DNA of 14,641 nucleotides from Bacteroidota bacterium (GCA_023412975.1 JAEZRB010000021.1:1-14641); one strand, 5' to 3'. Shown: positions 1-7,636, counted from the stretch's first letter. Translations and numbers: made by a program. Notes: generated by a model from the sequence alone, not told the origin.

Positions 1-2
1 AT

Positions 3-944
3 GGTACGGTGGAAGCGGCATGTAACCCATTGGTAACAGCTTTGTATCCCGACAACAAAACCACCAAGCTTAACCATTTTCATCTTTGGTTTCCGGGGGG
101 CATCGTTATCGGAACCCTGATCGTTTATTTCTTCGATAAGGCGGGTATCAACTGGCAGGTACAGATGGCAATGATGATCCTGCCAACACTTATCTATGGA
201 TATATATTCTCCCGTTTGAAATTCCCGGTCACGGAGCGTGTATCGAGTGGCATTACGACCGGGGAAATGTATAAATCCCTGGCCAATCCCCTTTTTATTT
301 TCATGCTTATTTGCATGTTTGGCACCGCCATCACTGAGTTATTTACCGGTCAGTGGATAGATGTATTACTCAAAAACGTTTCAGACAATCCTATTTTGAT
401 CCTGACCGTATCAACAGGTGTGATGGTATTAGGGCGTGCCTTTGCAGGTCCAATTGTACACCGGCTGGCACCGCAGGGCGTGTTGCTGATGTCGGCAATT
501 ATTTCTGCCATCGGTCTGTACCTACTGGGTAATACTTCAGGCAATACTTTATTCCTGGGAGCTGTGGTGTTCGGCATCGGCGTGTGTTATTTCTGGCCCA
601 CGATGTTGGGTTTTGTTTCTGAATATTTACCCAAAACCGGCGCAGTCGGCATCAACCTGATGGGCGGTGCGGGCATGTTTGCCGTTTCGATCTACATGAT
701 GTTTATGGGCGGTTTCTACGACAGGCTTATCGCCAACAAGCTTCCAGCAGGTGCCGATATCAAGGCTTACAATGCACCCGAAGCCACTGCAGAAATGCAA
801 GCGGCGGTTGCGGAAGCTAACAAAGCTGCGGGTCCAGAGATCATCAACGCAACGCTCGTGATACCCATTATACTGATTGTCGCCTTCACCGGCTTGTATT
901 TTTATATGCGTAATAAAAAGAAACCGGTATTACAGGCCGTTTAA
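3..944 (+). CDS. MFS transporter (FHS/FucP-like sugar permease), 5'-truncated
   Basis: The frame is open from the first bases of the window, so the N-terminal part (roughly 100-130 residues, about three to four membrane helices) lies outside. The GTG at 9 is an internal Val codon, not a start. The visible protein begins with GTVEAACNP, which resembles the 'E-x-x-NP' helix of fucose/glucose/galactose:H+ symporters. About eight further hydrophobic segments follow, including motifs such as TGQWID and GRAFAGP. Just before the last helix there is a soluble Ala-rich loop (about residues 243-275 counted from 9). The role is inferred to be uptake of a sugar or its oxidised product across the inner membrane. 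The next permease gene follows after 24 bp on the same strand, so they are probably co-transcribed. Substrate is not determinable; the MFS assignment is firm, the subfamily less so. Confidence 0.85.
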   Translation, partial: GTVEAACNPLVTALYPDNKTTKLNHFHLWFPGGIVIGTLIVYFFDKAGINWQVQMAMMILPTLIYGYIFSRLKFPVTERVSSGITTGEMYKSLANPLFIFMLICMFGTAITELFTGQWIDVLLKNVSDNPILILTVSTGVMVLGRAFAGPIVHRLAPQGVLLMSAIISAIGLYLLGNTSGNTLFLGAVVFGIGVCYFWPTMLGFVSEYLPKTGAVGINLMGGAGMFAVSIYMMFMGGFYDRLIANKLPAGADIKAYNAPEATAEMQAAVAEANKAAGPEIINATLVIPIILIVAFTGLYFYMRNKKKPVLQAV

Positions 945-968
945 TCTTTACTAAAGAACTAATAACTT

Positions 969-2192
969 ATGAAACTAACAACCCGTGTCCAGCTTTCGCT
1001 GATGATGTTCCTTGAATTTTTCATTTGGGGTGGATGGTTCGTAACCTTGGGAACTTTTCTCGGTACCAATTTAAATGCAACCGGCAACCAGATAGGCGAC
1101 GTTTTCTCCACGCAGTCCTGGGGCGCCATCATCGCACCTTTTATCATAGGCCTGATTGCAGACCGGTATATCAACGCCGAACGAATCCTGGGTGTGCTAC
1201 ACATCATAGGTGCTATCCTTATGTACCAGATGTATAATGCAGACAACATTGGAGTTTTCTATCCCTATGTTTTAATCTATATGATACTTTACATGCCGAC
1301 CATCGCGCTTACCAACTCGGTATCTTTTCGCCAGATGAATGATCCTGAAAAAGAATTTTCGGGCATCAGGTTATGGGGCACTATCGGATGGATCGTGGCA
1401 GGACTTATGATCAGTTATGCTTTCCATTGGGATACTGAAGAAAACACCGCCAATGGACTGTTGAGAAATACATTCCTGATGTCTTCTATCGTTTCACTCG
1501 CACTGGGCCTGTTCAGTTTTACTTTACCTAAAACACCTCCAACAAAAAGCGCCAAAGAAAAGGTCAGCATCAGGGAGATCATTGGCCTGGATGCACTAAA
1601 ACTTTTAAAGGATCGCAACTTCGCTATTTTCTTTATTTCTTCTGTTCTTATTTGTATACCACTTGCTTTTTATTATTCAAATGCCCACCCTTTCCTGACT
1701 AATGCAGGCATGAGTAATCCGACAGGTAAGATGACTATCGGGCAAATTTCAGAAGTAGTATTCCTATTACTGCTACCCCTGTTTTTCAAGAAATTCGGTT
1801 TCAAGACCACCATACTGATCGGCATGCTGGCCTGGGCCCTGCGTTATGTGTTATTCGCATATGGCAATGCCGGCGAACTTAGTTTTATGCTGATACTGGG
1901 TATTGCATTGCATGGTATCTGCTATGATTTCTTTTTTGTCTCAGGTTTTATTTATACCGACTCCAAAGCCGGTCCAAAATATAAAAGTGCCGCACAGGGA
2001 TTGATTACCCTGGCAACCTATGGTATCGGGATGCTGATCGGCTTTAAGATCGCCGGCTGGATCACCGATGCTTACAAGATCGCTGACAATGTATATGATT
2101 ACAGGATGATCTGGCTTATCCCGGCTATCATTGCGGCAGCAGTATTTCTTTTATTCCTGGCATTATTCAGAAATGAAAAAAAACAAATTTGA
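969..2192 (+). CDS. NupG-like MFS permease (nucleoside:H+ symporter family)
   Basis: A 407-residue membrane protein of about 12 hydrophobic helices, the usual length for the nucleoside:H+ symporter family (NupG/XapB). The N-terminus (MFLEFFIWGGWFVTLGTFLG) and the loop between helices 2 and 3 (GLIADRYINAERILG, an MFS motif A variant) are typical of this family as I know it. In Bacteroidota many NupG-like proteins sit in carbohydrate operons beside TIM-barrel isomerases and oxidoreductases, so the true substrate may be a sugar derivative and not a nucleoside; that is inference from context. The start chosen is the first ATG, 24 bp after the previous stop, with only a weak ribosome site. It is followed after 53 bp by a Tat-exported isomerase. 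Confidence 0.85.
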   Translation: MKLTTRVQLSLMMFLEFFIWGGWFVTLGTFLGTNLNATGNQIGDVFSTQSWGAIIAPFIIGLIADRYINAERILGVLHIIGAILMYQMYNADNIGVFYPYVLIYMILYMPTIALTNSVSFRQMNDPEKEFSGIRLWGTIGWIVAGLMISYAFHWDTEENTANGLLRNTFLMSSIVSLALGLFSFTLPKTPPTKSAKEKVSIREIIGLDALKLLKDRNFAIFFISSVLICIPLAFYYSNAHPFLTNAGMSNPTGKMTIGQISEVVFLLLLPLFFKKFGFKTTILIGMLAWALRYVLFAYGNAGELSFMLILGIALHGICYDFFFVSGFIYTDSKAGPKYKSAAQGLITLATYGIGMLIGFKIAGWITDAYKIADNVYDYRMIWLIPAIIAAAVFLLFLALFRNEKKQI

Positions 2193-2245
2193 CAGCCGGA
2201 CAGGCACTATGATTTATCATTTGTAACTTGTAGGGAGCGATATAC

Positions 2246-3136
2246 ATGAAATCTCATACTACCCGACGGACACTATTAAAACAGATTGCTGCAGGTTCCC
2301 TGGCTGTAACAGGCTTACCCACGATGCAGGCATTGGCAACCGGTATGAACGATCACAAATTGAAAGGCAATATCAACCATTCTGTCTGTGCCTGGACATT
2401 TAACCATCTTTCACTGGAAGAGCTGTGTGTGGCAGTAAAAAAGCTCGGCTTAAAAGCTATTGACCTGGCATCACCAAAGGAATGGCCGGTTTTGAAGAAA
2501 CACGGTATTCACTGCTCCATGTGCTATACGGCGGGTGAGATTAGTCTCACCGATGGCTGGAACAACAAAACACTGCACCCTAAATTGATCAAAGAGTTTA
2601 CCGACGCCATTCCGCTGGTAGCCGCGGCAGGATATCAAAACCTGATCTGCTTTAGTGGCAATCGGCATGGCATGGACGATGAAACCGGGTTAAAAAATTG
2701 TACCGAAGGATTAAAACAAATCATGTCGCTGGCCGAAAAACACCGTGTGATCATACAGATGGAACTTTTTAACAGCAAGGTGGATCATAAAGATTATATG
2801 TGTGATAAAAGCGCGTGGGGTATCGAACTTTGCAAACGTATCGGTTCGCCCAATTTTAAATTGCTGTACGATATCTATCACATGCAGATCAATGAAGGCG
2901 ATGTGATCCGTACGATCCGCGATAATCATGAATTTTTCGGGCATTACCATACTGCCGGCGTGCCGGGACGTAATGAAATTGATGAATCGCAGGAACTGTA
3001 TTATCCCGCCATCATGAAAGCGATCCTGGACACGGGTTACAAAGGATATGTAGCGCAGGAATTTATTTCTACCGGGAAAACAAATGAAGATAAACTGGCA
3101 GCCTTGAATAAGGCGATTTTGATATGTGATGTGTAG
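2246..3136 (+). CDS. Tat-exported hydroxypyruvate isomerase-like TIM-barrel protein
   Basis: A 296-residue protein starting with a twin-arginine signal (TRRTLLKQ at 6-13, then a hydrophobic stretch and a likely signal-peptidase site near ALA at 29-31). The rest matches the xylose-isomerase-like TIM barrel of the hydroxypyruvate isomerase group. The expected divalent-metal ligands are present in order: E173 (QMELFNS), D209 (LLYDIYH), H235 (GHYHTAGVPGR) and E272 (AQEF). The GVPGR segment is characteristic of the Hyi/OtnI branch. A strong ribosome site (AGGGAG at 2232-2237, 8 nt before the ATG) supports this start, which is unusual here because neighbouring genes have weak sites. Cytosolic Hyi makes tartronate semialdehyde, but an exported copy in a GMC-oxidoreductase operon more likely isomerises or epimerises an oxidised sugar. 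Substrate unknown. Confidence 0.85.
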   Translation: MKSHTTRRTLLKQIAAGSLAVTGLPTMQALATGMNDHKLKGNINHSVCAWTFNHLSLEELCVAVKKLGLKAIDLASPKEWPVLKKHGIHCSMCYTAGEISLTDGWNNKTLHPKLIKEFTDAIPLVAAAGYQNLICFSGNRHGMDDETGLKNCTEGLKQIMSLAEKHRVIIQMELFNSKVDHKDYMCDKSAWGIELCKRIGSPNFKLLYDIYHMQINEGDVIRTIRDNHEFFGHYHTAGVPGRNEIDESQELYYPAIMKAILDTGYKGYVAQEFISTGKTNEDKLAALNKAILICDV

Positions 3137-3137
3137 G

Positions 3138-3226
3138 AAGCTGCGAGCTATGAACGGGGAGCTGCGAGCGGGGTGTAAAATTTTGTTCCATGCTCACGGC
3201 TCACGGCTCACAGCTCGAAGCTCAAA
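3138..3226. repeat. imperfect inverted repeat built of 7-bp units
   Basis: The right arm reads as consecutive heptamers: GCTCACG (3192), GCTCACG (3199), GCTCACA (3206), GCTCGAA (3213), GCTCAAA (3220). The left arm keeps the same period: GCTGCGA (3140), GCTATGA (3147), ACGGGGA (3154), GCTGCGA (3161), roughly the reverse complement of the right-arm unit. The 10-mer AGCTGCGAGC occurs exactly twice (3139 and 3160). The two arms can fold into a long imperfect stem around an AT-rich loop (about 3170-3190, containing AAAATTTT). There is no T-tract after the right arm, so it is not a standard terminator for the upstream gene. It is probably a dispersed intergenic repeat (REP-like), an inference that needs genome context. 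Confidence 0.7.
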
Positions 3227-3230
3227 AAAA

Positions 3231-3252
3231 GGTTCTCTACCCCTGGAGAACT
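3231..3252. other. small hairpin, terminator-like only on the minus strand
   Basis: GTTCTC (3232-3237) and GAGAAC (3246-3251) form a perfect 6-bp stem around an 8-nt C-rich loop. Read on the minus strand, the stem is followed by CTTTTTTT (3224-3230), which looks like an intrinsic terminator. No minus-strand gene lies nearby, so the function is unclear. It may be part of a decayed intergenic repeat together with the G-rich tract GGAGGGGGAGGG at 3274-3285, which ends 13 nt before the next ATG and is too distant to be an ideal ribosome site. Confidence 0.4.
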
Positions 3253-3298
3253 GATTGAAAACACTAACCACCCGGAGGGGGAGGGTAAAATTTAAAAC

Positions 3299-4978
3299 AT
3301 GGCAGATAATCAGTTTGACGCAATCGTAGTTGGTTCGGGCATTAGTGGCGGTTGGGCCGCAAAAGAACTAACCGAAAAAGGTCTGAAAGTGATCATGCTC
3401 GAAAGGGGCCGCAATATCGAGCATGTTAAGGACTATGTAACGGCCAATACAGAGATCTGGGAATTTCCGCACCGCAACCGACGTACTCAGAAGATGATCC
3501 AGGAACATCCTGTGCTCCGAAGAGATTATCCGCTGCAGGAAGCGGTACTGGGAATGTTTGCCAACGAACAGGAAAATCCATACACTGAGATCAAACGCTT
3601 TGACTGGTATCGCGGTTATCATGTGGGTGGACGTTCCCTGCTTTGGGGTCGCCATAGTTACAGGTGGAATAAATGGGATTTTGAAGCCAATGCTAAAGAA
3701 GGCATAGCAGTCGACTGGCCTATCCGGTACGACGACCTGGCTCCCTGGTATAGTTATGTTGAAAAATTTGCGGGCATACAGGGTAGTAAAGAAGGACTTG
3801 ATGTATTGCCTGATGGTGAGTTTATGCCACCTATCGATCTGAATATTGTAGAAAAAGATGTAGCCAATCGTATCCGCGCTCATTATAAAAATAAACGGCA
3901 CATGTTTGTTGGCCGTACTGCCAACATCACGCAAAACCACCAGGACCGTGTGGCCTGTCAATACCGCAACCGTTGCTGGCGGGGCTGTCCTTTTGGTGCG
4001 TATTTCAGCACGCAGTCCTCTACCCTTCCTGCGGCTATGAAGACTGGTAACCTCACCCTCCGCCCGTTCTCCATCGTGTCGAAGATCCTGTATGATAAGG
4101 ATAAGAAAAGAGCAACTGGTGTGGAAGTGGTGGATGCGGAAACAAATAAAACGATCGAGTACAAGGCGAAGATCATCTTTGTTTGCGCCTCAGCATTTAA
4201 TTCAACCTGGGTGCTGATGAACTCCGCTACCGATATCTGGCCCGATGGCCTGGGTAGCAGCAGCGGTGAACTGGGTCATAATGTAATGGATCACCATTTC
4301 CGTTGTGGCGCTGGTGGACGTGTAGAGGGTTTTGATGATAGATATGAATATGGAAGAAGACCAGTCGGCGTTTATGTGCCAAGATTCAGAAATATTTATG
4401 ATGACAAACGCGACTACCTCCGTGGCTTTGGCTACCAGGGAGGTGCCAGCAGGCAGGGCTGGGGCCGTGAAGTAGCCGAACTCAGATTGGGCGCTGATTT
4501 TAAAGATATGCTCTGCGAACCTGGCAACTGGACCATAGGAATCACTGCCTTTGGAGAAATGCTGCCCTATCATGAAAATACCATTGCGCTCGATAAGGAT
4601 AAAAAAGACAAATGGGGCTTACCTGTTTTAAAAATGGATGTGGAGATCAAAGACAATGAGATGAAAATGCGCAAGGACATGATGGAGGATGCGAAAGAAA
4701 TGCTGGAAGCAGCCGGAGTAAAAGACGTAAATGCTTACGACGCCGGTTATGCACCTGGCATGGGTATTCATGAGATGGGAACAGCCCGCATGGGTCGCGA
4801 TCCAAAAACATCTGTATTAAATGGCAATAACCAGGTTTGGGATGCACCTAATGTTTTTGTCACCGACGGGGCTTGTATGACTTCGGCATCTTGTGTCAAC
4901 CCTTCGCTCACTTACATGGCTTTAACAGCAAGGGCCGCGGATTTCGCGGTGAAAGAATTGAAAAAGGGAAACCTGTAG
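3299..4978 (+). CDS. GMC oxidoreductase, FAD-glucose/glucoside dehydrogenase-like catalytic subunit
   Basis: A 559-residue flavoprotein of normal family length. The N-terminal dinucleotide-binding motif is VGSGISGG (11-18), with an acidic E36 after the second strand (MLERG). The C-terminal GMC domain carries HEMGTARMG (H491 the likely catalytic base) and CVNPSLT (N534 the partner), ending in the FAD-binding helix. C220-x5-C226-x3-C230 lies in the middle. The same spacing binds a [3Fe-4S] cluster in the FAD-glucose dehydrogenase of Burkholderia cepacia (C212, C218, C222). There is no signal peptide, but the next gene encodes a Tat-signal small subunit, so export as a complex is likely. The reaction is probably oxidation of a sugar, glycoside or polyol hydroxyl with electrons leaving through the Fe-S centre to a respiratory acceptor. 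Gluconate, glucose and C3-glucoside oxidation cannot be told apart here. Confidence 0.9.
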   Translation: MADNQFDAIVVGSGISGGWAAKELTEKGLKVIMLERGRNIEHVKDYVTANTEIWEFPHRNRRTQKMIQEHPVLRRDYPLQEAVLGMFANEQENPYTEIKRFDWYRGYHVGGRSLLWGRHSYRWNKWDFEANAKEGIAVDWPIRYDDLAPWYSYVEKFAGIQGSKEGLDVLPDGEFMPPIDLNIVEKDVANRIRAHYKNKRHMFVGRTANITQNHQDRVACQYRNRCWRGCPFGAYFSTQSSTLPAAMKTGNLTLRPFSIVSKILYDKDKKRATGVEVVDAETNKTIEYKAKIIFVCASAFNSTWVLMNSATDIWPDGLGSSSGELGHNVMDHHFRCGAGGRVEGFDDRYEYGRRPVGVYVPRFRNIYDDKRDYLRGFGYQGGASRQGWGREVAELRLGADFKDMLCEPGNWTIGITAFGEMLPYHENTIALDKDKKDKWGLPVLKMDVEIKDNEMKMRKDMMEDAKEMLEAAGVKDVNAYDAGYAPGMGIHEMGTARMGRDPKTSVLNGNNQVWDAPNVFVTDGACMTSASCVNPSLTYMALTARAADFAVKELKKGNL

Positions 4979-5039
4979 CAAAGCTTCAAACAACATTAAA
5001 CCATTTTCAACCACATTAAACTTCTTAAACTTTTTTATA

Positions 5040-5654
5040 ATGGACCGTAGAGAACTATTAAAAATGATCGCCCTTGTAACCGGTGGGGCTGTTATTGGTG
5101 GGGAAGTATTCCTGACAGGATGTAAATCACCCGGGACAGCCGATGTTGGTTTTACACCGGCTAATATTTCACTACTGGATGAGATTGGTGAGACGATCCT
5201 CCCCGCCACATCATCACCTGGCGCCAAAGCAGCCGAGGTAGGAAAGTTTATGCAGGTATATGTTACTGACTGCTATACCACCCGCCAGCAGGAAGCTTTT
5301 ACAAAGGGTATCTCTGCCGTGGATGAGGCCAGTAAGAAATTAAATGGCAAATCCTTCATGGAATCGACGCCGCAACAACGGCAGGAACTGCTGCTGAAAC
5401 TTGACGACGAAGCCCGTGAATACGATAAAAAGATAACAGTGGAGGAACAGCAGCAGCGCGACCAGGCAAAACGCGAGATGAAGGAATTCGAGCCCTCACC
5501 TTCACATTATTATACAATGATGAAACAACTGACATTACTTGGCTTCTTTACTTCCGAGGTGGGAGCTACCAAAGCATTACGACATGTGGCTGTGCCCGGC
5601 AAATATGACGGCGCTCTCCCTTATAAAAAAGGTGACAGGGCCTGGGCGGAATAA
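5040..5654 (+). CDS. gluconate 2-dehydrogenase subunit 3-family Tat lipoprotein (small subunit of the GMC enzyme)
   Basis: A 204-residue protein with a twin-arginine motif (DRRELLK, 2-8), a hydrophobic segment and a lipobox LTGC (25-28), so it is predicted to be a Tat-exported lipoprotein. The mature part has the family pattern: LLDEIGETILPAT followed by PGAKAAEVGKFM (about 45-71), a charged helical stretch rich in Gln, Glu and Lys (about 110-150), and HYYTMMKQLTLLGFFTS (156-172) near the end. In FAD-glucose, gluconate and glucoside dehydrogenases this subunit acts as chaperone and carries the signal-less flavoprotein through Tat. It starts 61 bp after the flavoprotein gene and is surely its partner. 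The leader is AT-rich without a Shine-Dalgarno sequence. The usual third subunit, a multihaem cytochrome c, is not in the window. Confidence 0.88.
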   Translation: MDRRELLKMIALVTGGAVIGGEVFLTGCKSPGTADVGFTPANISLLDEIGETILPATSSPGAKAAEVGKFMQVYVTDCYTTRQQEAFTKGISAVDEASKKLNGKSFMESTPQQRQELLLKLDDEAREYDKKITVEEQQQRDQAKREMKEFEPSPSHYYTMMKQLTLLGFFTSEVGATKALRHVAVPGKYDGALPYKKGDRAWAE

Positions 5655-5680
5655 ATTCACTCACTACAAAAAAACTAACA

Positions 5681-6604
5681 ATGGATTTCAAAAGGAGACA
5701 ATTTCTAAAAATGAGCGGCAACCTGGCTGCCCTGCTTGCCCTCGGCCCTGTGGCCTGCAAACTTTCCTCCAATGATCAAAAAGAAAGCAAAGAAGATACA
5801 ACTGCTGCCAACGCCGGCACTGTAGCAGCCGGTACGGCCCTTGCTGCCTTTGGGCTTCAACTTTACACACTGCGTGATGATTTACCAAAGGATCCTAAAG
5901 GAGTATTAAAGCAGGTCGCATCATTTGGTTACAAGCAGATCGAAAGCTTTGAAGGAAAAGACGGAATGTTCTGGGGCATGAGTAATACCGATTTCAAAAA
6001 ATACATGGATGACCTGGGAATGGTGATCGTGTCGAGCCACTGCGACATCAACAAAGATTTCGAGAAGAAAGCAGCCGATGCCGCCGCGATCGGAATGAAA
6101 TACCTGATCTGTCCCTGGCTCGGACCCCAGAAAAAAATCGATGACTTTAAGAAGGCAGCTGACGAATTCAACAAACGCGGAGAAATATGTAAAAAGAACG
6201 GGATCCGTTTTGCCTACCACAACCATGCATATTCCTTTGAGCCGGTAGATGGACAACTTGGACAGGATGTAATGATGAATAATACCGATCCTGACCTGGT
6301 TGACTATGAAATGGATATTTACTGGGTAGCTGCGGCAGGACAGGACACCGAGGCCTGGTTGAAAAAATACAAAAATCGCTTCCGGCTCTGCCATGTAAAA
6401 GACCGTGCGAAAGGCGCCACGCCGGCTGATCATGATGCATCAGTTGACCTGGGTACCGGCAGCCTCGATTATTCTAGATTGCTGAAAACAGCCAGCGAAA
6501 ACGGTATGGAATACTATATCGTGGAACAGGAAAAATATGAAGGCACCACCCCATTAAAATCGGTGGAAGCCAATGCAGTCTATATGAAGAATTTAAAGAT
6601 CTAG
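5681..6604 (+). CDS. Tat-exported sugar phosphate isomerase/epimerase-family TIM-barrel protein
   Basis: A 307-residue protein with a twin-arginine signal (KRRQFLK, 4-10), a hydrophobic run and Cys26 in the context GPVAC. That context is a weak lipobox, so lipidation is possible but uncertain. A low-complexity Ser/Glu/Ala/Thr linker (about 28-55) leads to an AP-endonuclease-2-like TIM barrel beginning at GLQLYTLRDDLPKDP. Probable metal ligands are E187 (YSFEP), D212 (EMDIYWV), H238 (LCHVKD) and E282 (YIVEQE), the standard four of the family. It lies 26 bp after the small subunit and is the last gene of the + strand metabolic run; the next gene is convergent with only 3 bp between the stops. 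An exported enzyme beside an FAD dehydrogenase suggests action on keto-sugars or keto-glycosides (isomerisation, epimerisation or elimination); this is inference. Confidence 0.85.
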   Translation: MDFKRRQFLKMSGNLAALLALGPVACKLSSNDQKESKEDTTAANAGTVAAGTALAAFGLQLYTLRDDLPKDPKGVLKQVASFGYKQIESFEGKDGMFWGMSNTDFKKYMDDLGMVIVSSHCDINKDFEKKAADAAAIGMKYLICPWLGPQKKIDDFKKAADEFNKRGEICKKNGIRFAYHNHAYSFEPVDGQLGQDVMMNNTDPDLVDYEMDIYWVAAAGQDTEAWLKKYKNRFRLCHVKDRAKGATPADHDASVDLGTGSLDYSRLLKTASENGMEYYIVEQEKYEGTTPLKSVEANAVYMKNLKI

Positions 6605-6607
6605 AAT

Positions 6608-7636
6608 CTATACGACCGCCAATAGTCTTTGTAATGCATCTTTCAGGCAGCCACCCGTGCTTATCTTTTTCGCGAGTGGCTGCATATTTTTTCGCATCTG
6701 CTGATACTCCTCTTCTGAAAGAACGTTGATGGCTTCTTCGATTCCCGACAGATCCTTAACAGCAAACCCGATCTTATACTTTTTGACCAGGTACTCACCT
6801 GCACTTTCTATAGGGACAATGATGGGCAAACCACTGAGGATATATAACGATAACTTATGATGGCTGATATATTTCATATACCTGCCAATACTGCCATCCA
6901 TCCCCTGGATGCTTGTTCCATCCCATAACAAACCAAAGGATCCTTTTAGTTTTTGCGGCAACCCGTGTGGATCTTCCACACCGTGCCATACAAGGTTTGG
7001 TTGGGCGAGCATCTCTTGCGTTTGATGTGGCCCATAAATATCAAAATGCAGATCTGGGTGTCCCCGACTTAATTGTCCAAACTTTTCCAGAAATGGACTT
7101 TTAGAAAGATTTCCAGCAAAAACGATACTGGGTGAAATTATTCGCGGCTGCACGGATGGACTCGACAGGAAGTCAAAAAAGTCTGTCTCCACCGACTGAA
7201 CCGTACCTACATTTTCATTAAGCCATTGTTTCATTCGCACATTATGAACAATGAAATATTTAAGGCGCTTGAAAAAGGATATCTCCTTCTTTAGTTTACT
7301 GTCGTCACCATCTTTGATACCATCGATATCGGTCAGGTAACAGATCAGGCGGACATCCTTACGGTACCTGAGTAATAACCTGACGAGCAACTGGGCCAAT
7401 CTTGCATAGCCGGGATACAGAAAAACAATATCAGCTCCCTTCCGAACCTTAATCACCATTTTGAAAAGGCTTAAGAAACGGGCGCCCTTAGCTAACCAGG
7501 AGAAGTTGTCCTGGTGTGGCAACATAAGAGGCCGGTATCCCTCGCTCAACAATATTCGTTCTGCATCCACCAGGCCTGCACCACCATGCTGGTAATGCTG
7601 CCCCAGATATTGTTGTATAAAATATTTTTCCGCCAT
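6608..7636 (-). CDS. GT-B glycosyltransferase, beta-1,6-galactofuranosyltransferase (WbbI)-like
   Basis: A 342-residue protein when started at the ATG whose codon is 7634-7636. The frame stays open upstream to 7831, but that extension runs into the permease gene and does not look like this family, while MAEKYFIQQYLG gives a natural N-terminus. Visible motifs are YLTDIDGIKDG (100-110), GLLWDGTSIQG (235-245) and KLSLYILSGLPIIVP (261-275). The last two are the donor-side region shared with WbbI-like UDP-galactofuranose transferases (the usual motif is close to 'GLVWDG...HK.SLYLA.GLP'). Cytoplasmic, using a nucleotide sugar. It diverges over 73 bp from the ABC export operon and probably contributes a sugar to the same glycan. 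Donor identity (Galf) is inferred from motif likeness only; no glf (UDP-galactopyranose mutase) gene is present in the window. Confidence 0.8.
   Translation of the reverse strand: MAEKYFIQQYLGQHYQHGGAGLVDAERILLSEGYRPLMLPHQDNFSWLAKGARFLSLFKMVIKVRKGADIVFLYPGYARLAQLLVRLLLRYRKDVRLICYLTDIDGIKDGDDSKLKKEISFFKRLKYFIVHNVRMKQWLNENVGTVQSVETDFFDFLSSPSVQPRIISPSIVFAGNLSKSPFLEKFGQLSRGHPDLHFDIYGPHQTQEMLAQPNLVWHGVEDPHGLPQKLKGSFGLLWDGTSIQGMDGSIGRYMKYISHHKLSLYILSGLPIIVPIESAGEYLVKKYKIGFAVKDLSGIEEAINVLSEEEYQQMRKNMQPLAKKISTGGCLKDALQRLLAVV

Noticed and set aside
9..11. GTG as the start of the first permease
   Set aside because: The frame is open to the window edge and the sequence around it is an internal helix of an MFS protein, so the gene is truncated by the window.
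2209..2220. ATGAT-TT-ATCAT palindrome upstream of the hydroxypyruvate isomerase-like gene
   Set aside because: Five-bp AT-rich arms are expected by chance in such leaders and no second copy was seen.
3368..3961. Minus-strand open frame of 197 codons
   Set aside because: It lies wholly inside the GMC oxidoreductase gene, has no recognisable domain, and is explained by the codon pattern of the real gene.
4993..5021. Two copies of ACATTAAAC, 20 bp apart, before the small-subunit gene
   Set aside because: Short, AT-rich and without symmetry; not enough to call an operator.
5921..6433. Minus-strand open frame of 170 codons
   Set aside because: A shadow of the second TIM-barrel gene, whose metal ligands and fold are clear on the + strand.
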